Assembly: GCF_024730785.1 (NCBI RefSeq)
Contig: NZ_CP102830.1
Span: forward strand, 992,001 to 1,056,000
Origin: Pseudomonas sp. LS44
Lineage (GTDB): Bacteria > Pseudomonadota > Gammaproteobacteria > Pseudomonadales > Pseudomonadaceae
Direction of reading: 5' to 3'
Length of the DNA: 64,000 nt
The first letter of the stretch is position 1. Each line of letters starts with the position of its first letter. Made by a program: the position numbers and the translations under genes. A model generated the notes under the pieces. That model saw only the letters and a program-made list of their open reading frames with translations. It was not told the DNA's origin and searched no databases. Shown one piece after another: positions 41,664-49,770 of this stretch.

Positions 41664-43225
41664 GTAGACACTCCCTGCGGGAACAAGCGGCGCCAGCCTT
41701 CACACAGGCCGCGTTTGAGGTTGGCCGGCGGCAGTTGATGGCCATAGGCGAGGTTCTGCCAGTGGCGGGTCAGCACCAGGCTGAAGCGACCCAGTTCGAC
41801 CTGTTGCAGCTGCTGCACCAGCTCCAGCACTTCGCCCTCGGTGTGGGCGCTTTTCAGGGGTAGGCGCAGGTCATGCAGCAGGCGGCTGAGCAATGCGCGA
41901 TAGAGCAGGCCAAGCGCTTCGCGGGGTTGCTCGTCCCACAGCTGTTCGACTCTGCTGGCGACATCGCTGGGCAGGCTTTCCGGGGCGACTTCGAGGCCGA
42001 ACATCTGCGTCGGCATCGCGCGCGTACGCCGTTGTGGCAGCTCGAAACCGCTGGCGAAGGTGCGTAGCCAATCCCGATAGCGCCAGATCAGCAGTACCAG
42101 CAGGCCGAACAAGCTGCCCCACAGCAATGCCTCGAGGAACAGCGCGAGGCCCTTCAGACCATCCCAGCCGGCGAGCAGATTGGCCAGGTAGCGAATCAAT
42201 TTGGCCCAAAATTCGTTCTGGGTTTTGTCGTTGCTGGGTTCATCGCCCAAACGCCAAGCGGTGACGGTTTCGCGGTTTTCGAAGGGCGGCTGATCGAGCA
42301 CCTGGCTGATGCTTTGTTGAGCGGCCTGGCTGGTCAGCGGTTGATGCAGCAAGCGGGCACTCTGCGGGCCGTTGGGGTCGTCGACTGGCAGCGGACAGGT
42401 GCTGGCCGCCCAGGCGGCATTCGGCGCTTGTAACACCAGTAACCCGCAACCGAGCAGCAGTGCATAGGCGATGCCGGTGAGGCGCTGGCGCAGACGGCGG
42501 AAGGCCAGCTCGATATCCCAGCCTTCGAGTTGCGTACGGCGGTTCAGATACAGGCTGAAGCCACAGGCGACGTAGACCGGCTCCCAGACGATCAGCACCA
42601 GCACGTACAGCAGGTTGGACAGATGCTCCAACCACAGCCAGTCACCGGCGCTCTCCTGCAGCAGGCTCTGCCAGTCCCAGTCGAGTTCGATCTGCTGCGG
42701 CAGGAGCATATACATAAGGGTAATCAGGCCTAGCCACAACGCGGTTTCGACATGCATGCCGATCACCGTCAGCCAGGTCGCGCTGCGGCTATTGCGCTGG
42801 CCAAGCACGACCAGGCGCTGGCTACGTACCTGGCCACTGAGGCCTTCGAGCTGCAGCACCGGCAGATCGAAACTGCGCGTCACGCTCAGGCGGCGCCAGG
42901 TCAGGCTGGCCAATAGCTGAGGCTTGAGCAGCTTCGGCCAGGCCTTGAACGCGTCGCCTAGGCGCGGGGTATCGCCGAACAGCGCGCGCGACAAAATGTG
43001 CAGCGGCAGGCGTTCATAGGCCGGTTTGCACAGCCAGAACAGCAGCAGCGCCCAACTCGGGTAATTCCACAGCAGGAGGGTGAGCAGGGCAAAAATCGGC
43101 AGGGTGATCAGCGCCCAACTGGCCATCAGAAGGCCGGCATGTCGGCGCGCCAGCAACACGCCCAGGTCCATGGCTTCCCAGGCGGTGCGCGGGCGAATGG
43201 CGACGCTGGAGTCAGTCAGGCGCAT
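41660..43225 (-). CDS. DUF4129 multi-pass membrane protein of the MoxR operon
   Basis: 521-residue protein. The N-terminal 270 residues are largely hydrophobic with several membrane helices (LLMASWALITLPIFALLTLLLWNYPSWALLLFWLC; ALWLGLITLMYMLLPQQ; LSNLLYVLVLIVWEPVYVACGFSLYL; IAYALLLGCGLLVLQA). A periplasmic stretch and another helix follow (LFGLLVLLIWRYRDWL). The C-terminal soluble part EALGLLYRALLSRLLHDLRLPLKSAHTEGEVLELV is the DUF4129 signature, often found at the end of transglutaminase-like proteins. Overlaps the SpoIIM gene by 14 bases. Confidence 0.83.
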   Translation of the reverse strand: MRLTDSSVAIRPRTAWEAMDLGVLLARRHAGLLMASWALITLPIFALLTLLLWNYPSWALLLFWLCKPAYERLPLHILSRALFGDTPRLGDAFKAWPKLLKPQLLASLTWRRLSVTRSFDLPVLQLEGLSGQVRSQRLVVLGQRNSRSATWLTVIGMHVETALWLGLITLMYMLLPQQIELDWDWQSLLQESAGDWLWLEHLSNLLYVLVLIVWEPVYVACGFSLYLNRRTQLEGWDIELAFRRLRQRLTGIAYALLLGCGLLVLQAPNAAWAASTCPLPVDDPNGPQSARLLHQPLTSQAAQQSISQVLDQPPFENRETVTAWRLGDEPSNDKTQNEFWAKLIRYLANLLAGWDGLKGLALFLEALLWGSLFGLLVLLIWRYRDWLRTFASGFELPQRRTRAMPTQMFGLEVAPESLPSDVASRVEQLWDEQPREALGLLYRALLSRLLHDLRLPLKSAHTEGEVLELVQQLQQVELGRFSLVLTRHWQNLAYGHQLPPANLKRGLCEGWRRLFPQGVST

Positions 43226-44192
43226 GCGAGCTTCGTCCGGCGAAGAGCAGATAAGCCAGCATCAACAGCCACAAGCCGGCGCCGACCGCATATTTGCTGG
43301 TCGCCGAAATGCTGGTCATGGATGACCAATAGGCCTCGACGAAGGCGGCAATCAGCAGCATCAGCGTGGCGCCGCCAATCAACTGCACGCTCGGCCGAGC
43401 GGCCAGACGCAGGGCTTCGCCGCGCGGCAGGCGGCCGGGCGCGAGCAATGCGCCGCCGAGCTTGAAGCCGGCTGCACCGGCCAGGGCGATGGCGGTCAGC
43501 TCGAAGGCGCCATGACCGATGACGAACGACCAGAAGGTCTGGCTGTAGCCAATGCTCGTGAGATGACCGGCGACGGCACCGATCATCAGACCGTTGAAGA
43601 GCATGAAGAACAGGCTGCCGAGCCCCAGCAGCAGACCACTGGCGAAGGTCTGAAAGGCGATGCCGATATTGTTCATGATGTAGAAGCCGAACATCATCCA
43701 GTCGTCGCCGGAATCACGCTCACCGAAGCGACCCAGACGGCTGCTGTCGGGGTCATACATCGCCTCCATCGAGCTGACCTGCTCGGGACTGATGACGCTG
43801 TAGACCAACTCGGGGAACAGATAGACCAGCACGCCCATGCCGATCAGACTGCCGAAAAACAGCAGGCTGGCAGTCAACACGCAGCGCCATTCCTGGCGCA
43901 CCAGGCGCGGAAACCCGCCGAGCAGGAAGCCGAGTAATTGCCCGCCGAGCTGACTGCGATGTCGATAGAACTGCTGATGACCGCGCATCGCCAGCTGTTG
44001 CAACTGGTCGACCAGATGGCTGCTGTAGCCGCGTTCGCGGGCCAGCGCCAAGTGCTGGCAGAGCTGGCGGTAGTCGGCGGCAAAGGATTCGCAGGCGGCG
44101 CGCTCGGCTTTGCCATGATCGAGCACGTCGAGCTGCTCGGCGAAGCGTTGCCAGCTGGCCTGATGGCGATTTTCGAACTGGCTCTGCTTCAT
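43212..44192 (-). CDS. SpoIIM/DUF95 family membrane protein
   Basis: 326-residue protein. The first 100 residues are cytoplasmic and helical; then several membrane helices containing the stage II sporulation protein M pattern: FYIMNNIGIAFQTFASGLLLGLGSLFFMLFNGLMIGAVAGHLTSIGYSQTFWSFVIGHGAFELTAIALAGAAGFKLG (the NN..IAF..F..G and GHG.FEL motifs). In sporulating bacteria SpoIIM belongs to the engulfment peptidoglycan machinery; this organism does not sporulate, so it has another envelope role. I chose the ATG at 44192 because it overlaps the RDD stop by 4 bases; the longer frame to 44567 would run through the RDD gene. Confidence 0.88.
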   Translation of the reverse strand: MKQSQFENRHQASWQRFAEQLDVLDHGKAERAACESFAADYRQLCQHLALARERGYSSHLVDQLQQLAMRGHQQFYRHRSQLGGQLLGFLLGGFPRLVRQEWRCVLTASLLFFGSLIGMGVLVYLFPELVYSVISPEQVSSMEAMYDPDSSRLGRFGERDSGDDWMMFGFYIMNNIGIAFQTFASGLLLGLGSLFFMLFNGLMIGAVAGHLTSIGYSQTFWSFVIGHGAFELTAIALAGAAGFKLGGALLAPGRLPRGEALRLAARPSVQLIGGATLMLLIAAFVEAYWSSMTSISATSKYAVGAGLWLLMLAYLLFAGRSSHAPD

Positions 44193-44911
44193 GTCGGCCC
44201 CAACAAGCCGCGGGCGATGCGGTTGATCTGCCCCTCGGCTTGCTCGACCGGCACCGCCAACGGTTCGGCGAGAATTCCCGCCAGCTCGGCGCGGCGCGGC
44301 GCTGACAGCTGGCTCTGACGTTCGGCGAAACCGAGAAACGCGCGTTGCTCGCCGATGCTCAGCGGAACGGGCGCGCGCATGGGTTCGGCATCCGGTAATT
44401 GCGGGCGGCTCGGCGCTTCGTCGCGGTACACCACCAAAGTACCGGCGGCGAGATCGCCAAGCCGTTTGAACGCTGGATGGGCGAGGCAGCTGATAATGCC
44501 GAAGGTGTAGGCGAACGGCAGCAGATCGACGAAACGCAGCAGGTTGCGGGTCAGCGAGGCGGCCCAACCGACCGGTGTGCCGTCGTCATGCACCACGCGT
44601 AGGCCCATCCATTGTTTGCCCGGCGTGCGACCCTGGTTGAGGACCTCGAACAACACCATGTACCACCAGGTGACGAGAAACAGCACGATCGCACCCAGGC
44701 CCATGCCGAACTGACCGAGCATGGTCAGGGTAAAAAACATCACCAGCAGTACCAGGCCGCGAATCGCCAGGTCGATGGCAAAGGCCAGCGCGCGTGGCGC
44801 CAGGCCGGCGGGACGCAGCATGAGATCGATGCCTTCCGGGGTTTCCACTCTGAAGCGGGTATCCAGTGGCCGCTCGAGGGCCGGGGCGGCGGAGGCGATA
44901 GCGTTGCTCAT
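44189..44911 (-). CDS. RDD family membrane protein
   Basis: 240-residue protein with the RDD domain: LRPAGLAPRALAFAIDLAIRGLVLLVMFFTLTMLGQFGMG (R and D in the first helix, here ARALAFAID), a VTWWYMVLFEVLNQGRTPGKQWMGLRVVHDDG block and NLLRFVDLLPFAYTFGIISCLAHPAFKRLGDLAAGTLVVY. RDD proteins have been linked to ion or osmotic functions in a few cases only. It is the first gene of the overlapping set RDD-SpoIIM-DUF4129-DUF4350-MoxR-DUF58. The 244 bases upstream (44912-45155) show no supported gene and must hold its promoter and that of sbcB. Confidence 0.88.
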   Translation of the reverse strand: MSNAIASAAPALERPLDTRFRVETPEGIDLMLRPAGLAPRALAFAIDLAIRGLVLLVMFFTLTMLGQFGMGLGAIVLFLVTWWYMVLFEVLNQGRTPGKQWMGLRVVHDDGTPVGWAASLTRNLLRFVDLLPFAYTFGIISCLAHPAFKRLGDLAAGTLVVYRDEAPSRPQLPDAEPMRAPVPLSIGEQRAFLGFAERQSQLSAPRRAELAGILAEPLAVPVEQAEGQINRIARGLLGPT

Positions 44912-45155
44912 CCGCTAGCGAACCGGTGCGGGTGGAACAAACGGTAGGCAGTGGTGGACAAGCGCGGCGCGCATGCTGACGATCCTTGTGCGAATTGGGC
45001 GAGGGGTAGTGTCCCGGATCGGCACATGCGGTTCAATTCCGGCGACGTTTTTTGTCGGCGATGTGTTGGGTGCTCTTCATGTGAACCCGCTACCGTCTCG
45101 CCTGCCGCCAAGCGAGCCCCTACACTGGCGCGATTCACTCTGTCAGGAGCCTTCT

Positions 45156-46586
45156 GTGACCGCCAGCATCTTCTGGTACGACTATGAAACGACCGGCATC
45201 GACCCGCGCCGCGATCGCCCGCTGCAGGTCGCCGGGATCCGCACCGATGAGGCGCTGAACGAGATCGCTGAGCCGATCAACCTCTATTGCCGGCCGAGCG
45301 ATGACATTCTGCCGCATCCGGCGGCCTGCCTGATCACTGGCATCGACCCTGCGCGTCTTGCTGAGCGTGGCCTGAGCGAAGCCGAATTCATGACCCGCGT
45401 GCATGCCGAACTGTCCGCGCCTGGCACCTGTGGGGCGGGCTACAACAGCCTGCGTTTCGACGATGAAATGACCCGTAACAGCCTCTACCGCAACTTCTTC
45501 GACCCTTATGCGCGGGAGTGGCAGGGCGGCAATAGCCGCTGGGATCTGATCGATGTGGTGCGCACGGCCTATGCGCTGCGGCCGGAGGGCATTCACTGGC
45601 CGGAGGAAGAGGGCCGCGCCACTCTCAAACTGGAACGCCTGACCGCCGCCAATGGACTGGAGCACGGTCAAGCCCACGATGCGCTATCCGATGTGCGCGC
45701 CACCATTGCTCTGGCTCGTCTGATTCGCCAGCGCCAGCCGAAGTTGTATGACTATCTATATCAATTGCGCAGCAAGCAGAAAGTGCTCGACCAGATTCGC
45801 CTACTGCAACCGTTGGTGCATATCTCCGGGCGATTCTCCGCGGCGCGGCATTACCTGTCGGTGGTGCTGCCGCTGGCGTGGCACCCGAGCAATCGCAACG
45901 CCCTGATCGTCTGCGACCTGCAGGCCGATCCGCAGCCCTTGCTGGACCAGGATGCCGACAACCTGCGCCGCCTGCTGTACACCCGTCGCGATGATCTGGC
46001 GGTTGGCGAGCTGCCCGTGCCGCTGAAACTCGTGCATATCAATCGCTGCCCGGTGCTCGCGCCGCTCGGTGTGCTGCGCGACAGTGATCGACAGCGATTG
46101 CAAGTGGACTTGGAAAGCTGTCAGGCGCGCGCCGAGCAACTGCGGAACAGTCAACCGATATGGCGGGACAAACTCGCGGCGGTATATACGGCGGATCAGT
46201 TCGCTTCTTGCGAAGACCCGGAGCAACAGTTGTACGACGGGTTTATCGGTGATCGTGATCGGCGTCTGTGCGAACGAGTCCGTATGGCACAACCGCAAGA
46301 GCTCGCTAGTGGTGACTGGATGTTCGACGATGCACGCCTGCCCGAATTATTGTTTCGTTATCGGGCGCGTAACTTTCCGCAAACTTTGGCCGCAAATGAG
46401 CAGGTGCGTTGGCGGGAGTTTTGTCAAAAGCGCCTGAGCGCACCGGAATGGGGAGCCCCTAATACCTTGGCGAATTTCGAGGCAGCATTGCTGGAGGCCA
46501 CGGTTAATGCGTCATCGGAGCAACAGCGGTTGCTTGCCGAGTGGCGAGAATATGCTCGCAAACTCCGGCAGAGCTATGACTTATAA
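45156..46586 (+). CDS. sbcB: Exodeoxyribonuclease I
   Basis: 476-residue 3'-5' single-strand DNA exonuclease of the DEDD (DnaQ-like) family, used in recombination and mismatch repair. Exo I motif FWYDYETTGIDPRRDRPLQVAGIRTD has the catalytic Asp and Glu; Exo II is CGAGYNSLRFDDEMTRNSLYRNFFDPY; Exo III HGQAHDALSDVRATIALARLI. The SH3-like and C-terminal helical extensions follow, with length typical of E. coli ExoI. Start is GTG at 45156 with CAGGAGC upstream; the frame is open to 44973, but residues before the GTG are unrelated. Position next to mvaT matches P. aeruginosa PA4316-PA4315. Confidence 0.95.
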   Translation: MTASIFWYDYETTGIDPRRDRPLQVAGIRTDEALNEIAEPINLYCRPSDDILPHPAACLITGIDPARLAERGLSEAEFMTRVHAELSAPGTCGAGYNSLRFDDEMTRNSLYRNFFDPYAREWQGGNSRWDLIDVVRTAYALRPEGIHWPEEEGRATLKLERLTAANGLEHGQAHDALSDVRATIALARLIRQRQPKLYDYLYQLRSKQKVLDQIRLLQPLVHISGRFSAARHYLSVVLPLAWHPSNRNALIVCDLQADPQPLLDQDADNLRRLLYTRRDDLAVGELPVPLKLVHINRCPVLAPLGVLRDSDRQRLQVDLESCQARAEQLRNSQPIWRDKLAAVYTADQFASCEDPEQQLYDGFIGDRDRRLCERVRMAQPQELASGDWMFDDARLPELLFRYRARNFPQTLAANEQVRWREFCQKRLSAPEWGAPNTLANFEAALLEATVNASSEQQRLLAEWREYARKLRQSYDL

Positions 46587-46630
46587 ATGTTCGTTTCTTC
46601 CAGGTGCAGTCATCGGGAGTAATTGACAGG

Positions 46631-46668
46631 CAATAAAAAACGCCAGCGATGCTGGCGTTTTTTATTGC
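46631..46668. terminator. Bidirectional terminator between sbcB and mvaT
   Basis: CAATAAAAAACGCCAGC-GAT-GCTGGCGTTTTTTATTG, a perfect symmetric hairpin with A6/T6 runs. Confidence 0.95.
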
Positions 46669-46708
46669 CTACCAAGTGGCTCGATCAAGCCGCTCGCGAA
46701 TACCGGGC

Positions 46709-47083
46709 TTAGTCGAGAAGGGTGACCCAGCTTTCAACGACGTCGGAACCCCATTTGGCTTTCCACTCTTTCAGAGTCTTGTGGTTGCCGCCTTTGGTTT
46801 CGATCACTTCGCCAGTGTTCGGGTTCTTGTATTGCTTGACCTTGCGTGCACGCTTGCTACCGGCTGGTTTGGCGGCACGTGGTGCTTTGCCTGCTTTAGT
46901 TTCCGGATCCAGAATGGCGATGATGTCGCGCAGGGATTTGGAGTACTCGCCCATCAAGGTGCGGAGTTTGCCTTCAAATTCCAGTTCTTTTTTCAGTTTG
47001 TCGTCTTGGGAAAGGTTTTTCAGACGCTCTTGGAGTTCTTTGATGGCTTCTTCGGTAGCGCGGTACTCACTGATCAGCGACAT
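46709..47083 (-). CDS. mvaT: MvaT, H-NS-family xenogeneic silencer
   Basis: 124-residue Pseudomonas functional counterpart of H-NS that binds AT-rich DNA and silences horizontally acquired genes. The N-terminal coiled-coil oligomerisation domain (SLISEYRATEEAIKELQERLKNLSQDDKLKKELEFEGKLRTLMGEYSKSLRDIIAIL) is joined by a basic linker (APRAAKPAGSKRARKVKQYKNPNTGEVIETKGGNHK) to the C-terminal DNA-binding domain WKAKWGSDVVESWV. The minor-groove hook in MvaT is the KGGNHK-type loop. The 353-base upstream region (47084-47436) is unusually AT-rich and probably contains its own regulated promoter; I see no gene there. Confidence 0.96.
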   Translation of the reverse strand: MSLISEYRATEEAIKELQERLKNLSQDDKLKKELEFEGKLRTLMGEYSKSLRDIIAILDPETKAGKAPRAAKPAGSKRARKVKQYKNPNTGEVIETKGGNHKTLKEWKAKWGSDVVESWVTLLD

Positions 47084-47436
47084 GGTTTGGCCTTAATTCG
47101 GTTAGACGGTGTAAGTGAATGAATAATAGTCAGCGCTTTTCATCAAGTAAATATGTTTGGAAAGTTTTGTACCAAATAAAAAAATTCTCTATTCAAAGCC
47201 CCGGACATTCATCTCCATGTACGTCAGCGCAGACTAATCAAGCGTTGATAGTCGAGTCACCGGTTTGACATATATGGATAAAAACCATCCGCTCGCCATG
47301 GTTAATGACTGTGGTAATCCGCAAATGTCCGGACCAGGATTCCGCGTTACGGCTGGCCGTCCGCGTGCAGCATTACTGCAGTTTTCCCGGGCTGTGGCTA
47401 GAATGGCCGCCTTTGTACGCTATCTGGAGTTACTTC

Positions 47437-48288
47437 ATGCGCACTTTTCGGCTGGTCATCGCCTGCCCGGATGGCGTCGGTATCGTCGCCAAGGTCAGTA
47501 ACTTTCTGGCCACTTATAACGGCTGGATCACTGAAGCGAGCCATCATTCGGATAATCAAAGTGGTTGGTTCTTCATGCGGCATGAAATTCGTGCCGATTC
47601 CCTCCCCTTTGATCTCGCCGGTTTTCGCCAAGCGTTCGCGCCGATTGCTCGCGAATTTTCCATGCAGTGGTGGGTGACCGATTCGGAGCAGAAAAAGCGT
47701 GTGGTCTTGATGGCCAGCCGCGAGTCGCATTGCCTGGCCGATTTGCTGCATCGCTGGCATAGCGACGAACTGGACTGCGACATTCCCTGCGTCATCTCCA
47801 ATCACGATGACCTGCGCAGCATGGTCGAATGGCATGGCATTCCGTTTTTCCATGTGCCGGTCGATCCGCAGGACAAGGAGCCGGCATTCGCCGAGGTCGC
47901 TCGCTTGATTCGTGAGCACCAGGCCGATGTGGTCGTGCTAGCGCGCTACATGCAGATTCTGCCGCCGCAGATCTGCCGGGAGTACGCCGGTCAGGTGATC
48001 AACATCCATCACAGCTTCCTGCCCTCGTTTGTTGGTGCCAAGCCGTATCACCAGGCGGCGTTGCGTGGTGTGAAGCTGATCGGCGCGACCTGCCACTACG
48101 TGACCGAAGAGCTGGACGCCGGGCCGATCATCGAACAGGACGTGGCCCGCGTGACCCACCGCGACAGTATCGAAAACATGGTCCGGCTCGGTAAGGATGT
48201 GGAGCGCCGAGTACTGGCGCGCGGCCTGCGCTTCCATCTCGAAGACCGGGTGATGGTCCACGACAACAAGACAGTGTTGTTCGACTGA
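47437..48288 (+). CDS. purU: Formyltetrahydrofolate deformylase
   Basis: 283-residue PurU, which hydrolyses 10-formyl-tetrahydrofolate to formate and tetrahydrofolate and balances one-carbon pools. The N-terminal ACT domain starts RTFRLVIACPDGVGIVAKVSNFLATYNGWITEASHHSD; the catalytic domain shows KKRVVLMASRESHCLADLLHRW, VVVLARYMQILPP, the active-site INIHHSFLPSFVGAKPYHQA and GATCHYVTEELDAGPIIEQD. The ATG at 47437 has GGAG upstream; the frame is open earlier but adds no conserved sequence. A perfect 9-base inverted repeat (CCGGACATT at 47201-47209, AATGTCCGG at 47324-47332) lies in the gap before it. Confidence 0.96.
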   Translation: MRTFRLVIACPDGVGIVAKVSNFLATYNGWITEASHHSDNQSGWFFMRHEIRADSLPFDLAGFRQAFAPIAREFSMQWWVTDSEQKKRVVLMASRESHCLADLLHRWHSDELDCDIPCVISNHDDLRSMVEWHGIPFFHVPVDPQDKEPAFAEVARLIREHQADVVVLARYMQILPPQICREYAGQVINIHHSFLPSFVGAKPYHQAALRGVKLIGATCHYVTEELDAGPIIEQDVARVTHRDSIENMVRLGKDVERRVLARGLRFHLEDRVMVHDNKTVLFD

Positions 48289-48296
48289 ACCGCGAA

Positions 48297-48323
48297 ACGG
48301 GAGGACCGGACTGGTCCTCCCGT
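48297..48323. terminator. Stem-loop between purU and pirin gene
   Basis: ACGGGAGGACC-GGACT-GGTCCTCCCGT, a perfect 11-base stem between convergent genes; the T run is weak. Confidence 0.6.
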
Positions 48324-48342
48324 GGCTCTTCTCGACTGGCGA

Positions 48343-49020
48343 TTACTCGGCGGGCAGGTCGAATAGCAGAGCCTCGCCTCGCCCGACAAAGCTCAGCATT
48401 TCGCTTTCGCGGACCAGCAGACCGTCGCCGGCATTCAGCGTGATCTCTGCGTTGGTCAGCGTGCCTTCCAGCAGTTGCAGATAGATCCAACGCCCCGCTT
48501 GCGGCTGATAGTCGAGACGCTCGCCCTGCCAGCGGTAGAGCGTCGTGTCTTGGGCGATCTGCAGGGTACCGTTCGCACCGTCCGGAGTGACGATGGCCTG
48601 CAATCCGTCCTGCGCCGGAAAGGCGCGCTGTTGATAGCTCGGTGGTAGGCCGTGCTCGGCCGGTTTGATCCAGATTTGCATGAAATGCACCGGCTCGCTT
48701 TGCGAGGCGTTGAACTCACTGTGCCGGATGCCGCTGCCGGCGCGCATCAGCTGAAATTCGCCGGCACGGATATTTTCCTGGGTACCGAGTGAATCGCGGT
48801 GGGCAAGAGTGCCGCTGCGCACGTAGCTGATGATTTCCATGTCGCGGTGGCCGTGCTGAGCAAAACCACCACCCGGCGCGACGGTATCGTCGTTGATCAC
48901 CAACAGATGCGAAAAGCCCTGGTGGCGCGGGTCGTAGTAATCACCGAACGAAAAGCTGTGTTGGCTTTTTAGCCAGGATAGGTGGGCGTGACCGCGTTCG
49001 CTGGAAGGACGGATGATCAT
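48343..49020 (-). CDS. Pirin family protein (YhhW-like)
   Basis: 225-residue bicupin. Metal-binding histidines are visible in the N-terminal cupin: GFAQHGHRDMEIISYVRSG and GSGIRHSEFNAS (His, His, Glu, His pattern). It starts IIRPSSERGHAHLSWLKSQHSFSFGDYYDP, a typical pirin beginning. E. coli YhhW and human pirin can oxidise quercetin, but the natural role is unknown. ATG at 49020 with GGAGCATCTC upstream; the frame extends to 49074 without support. Confidence 0.9.
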   Translation of the reverse strand: MIIRPSSERGHAHLSWLKSQHSFSFGDYYDPRHQGFSHLLVINDDTVAPGGGFAQHGHRDMEIISYVRSGTLAHRDSLGTQENIRAGEFQLMRAGSGIRHSEFNASQSEPVHFMQIWIKPAEHGLPPSYQQRAFPAQDGLQAIVTPDGANGTLQIAQDTTLYRWQGERLDYQPQAGRWIYLQLLEGTLTNAEITLNAGDGLLVRESEMLSFVGRGEALLFDLPAE

Positions 49021-49167
49021 GAGATGCTCCGAAACAATGGGTGATGGAGCCATTCTCGGAAGGTTAACGATCAATAAAAAGCATAAATTTACGCTTAAAC
49101 CGATCGAGTTAATGAATGTTTTCTAGCGCGTATTCGCGCAAAATTTCGCCGCACGAGGACGCTCAAT

Positions 49168-49344
49168 ATGTCTGATCCACGCGACCGCGCCGCATCGAAT
49201 CCACCGCCGACTCTGGGCGAGGGCTGCGTGCGTCGTTATGACCCGCAAGCCCTGAACGACGAGAGCGGCACCGAGTTTCCGGATGCCGCGCAGTTGTGGG
49301 AGGAAATGCAGCGGGCGCAGGAATCGCCGGCCGATCAGTCGTAG
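49168..49344 (+). CDS. Small conserved acidic protein (58 residues)
   Basis: Short gene encoding 58 residues: MSDPRDRAASNPPPTLGEG, then CVRRYDPQALNDESGTEFPD and AAQLWEEMQRAQESPADQS. The ATG at 49168 is preceded by GAGGAC at a good distance. The composition and the RYDPQALND..GTEFP core look like a small protein I recall as conserved among pseudomonads; no function is known to me. It ends 37 bases before a family D repeat. Confidence 0.65.
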   Translation: MSDPRDRAASNPPPTLGEGCVRRYDPQALNDESGTEFPDAAQLWEEMQRAQESPADQS

Positions 49345-49381
49345 GGTCACATTCACCGGCGAGTGGTGTGAGCAGGGGCCA

Positions 49382-49463
49382 GTAGGATGGGTCGAGGAGC
49401 GCAGCGATACCCGTCGCGTATGGGTATCGCTGCGCTCTGACTGCGCGTCCCGCCCCATCCTAC
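49382..49463. repeat. Extragenic palindrome, family D, copy 2
   Basis: GTAGGATGGGTCGAGGAGCG left arm and CGCCCCATCCTAC right arm with inner GCAGCGATACCC/GGGTATCGCTGC perfect pairing. Confidence 0.85.
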
Positions 49464-49469
49464 GAAAGA

Positions 49470-49646
49470 TCAGCTCCGGAAACTGCCGACCAGAAGCTTG
49501 AGCGCGGCTTGTTGGTAGCTTTCCAGATTGCGCGGATGGCGTTGCGCTGCAGCCAGTCGTTACAAGGTGAATAAGGTGAACGCTGTGGTCACAACCAGGG
49601 AGGCGGAGAGAAGAGTCTTGTGGCTGAATTTGAGGTTGTTGGTCAT
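49470..49646 (-). pseudogene. Collapsed chemoreceptor (PctA/B/C-type MCP) remnant
   Basis: The first 28 codons read MTNNLKFSHKTLLSASLVVT then TAFTLFTL, closely resembling the N-terminal membrane helix of the amino-acid chemoreceptors PctA/B/C. A TAA follows. Reading on with a 2-base shift gives DWLQRNAIR, the next residues expected (NDYLQRNAIRE). A 1-base shift restores the first frame as NLESYQQA, and this joins directly to ALKLLVGSFRS-stop, which looks like an MCP C-terminus (LVGRFR-type). The ligand-binding, HAMP and signalling domains are gone. P. aeruginosa carries pctB/pctA at about this place after purU. A non-functional scar. Confidence 0.72.
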
Positions 49647-49770
49647 AACGTCTTGCGTCCATTGAGTTCCGGCACCAGTCTTAGTTGCAGACCGGCCGAT
49701 GCTTGAGTTCTGAGCTTGGTTATAAATATCGATCGAGCTAGGTAAAGCTTTAAATCAGGGAGATCGCTAC

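Noticed and set aside
44912..45155. 76-codon minus-strand frame upstream of the RDD gene (44908-45138)
   Set aside because: No ribosome-binding site or family similarity, and it covers what should be the divergent promoter region of sbcB and the RDD operon.
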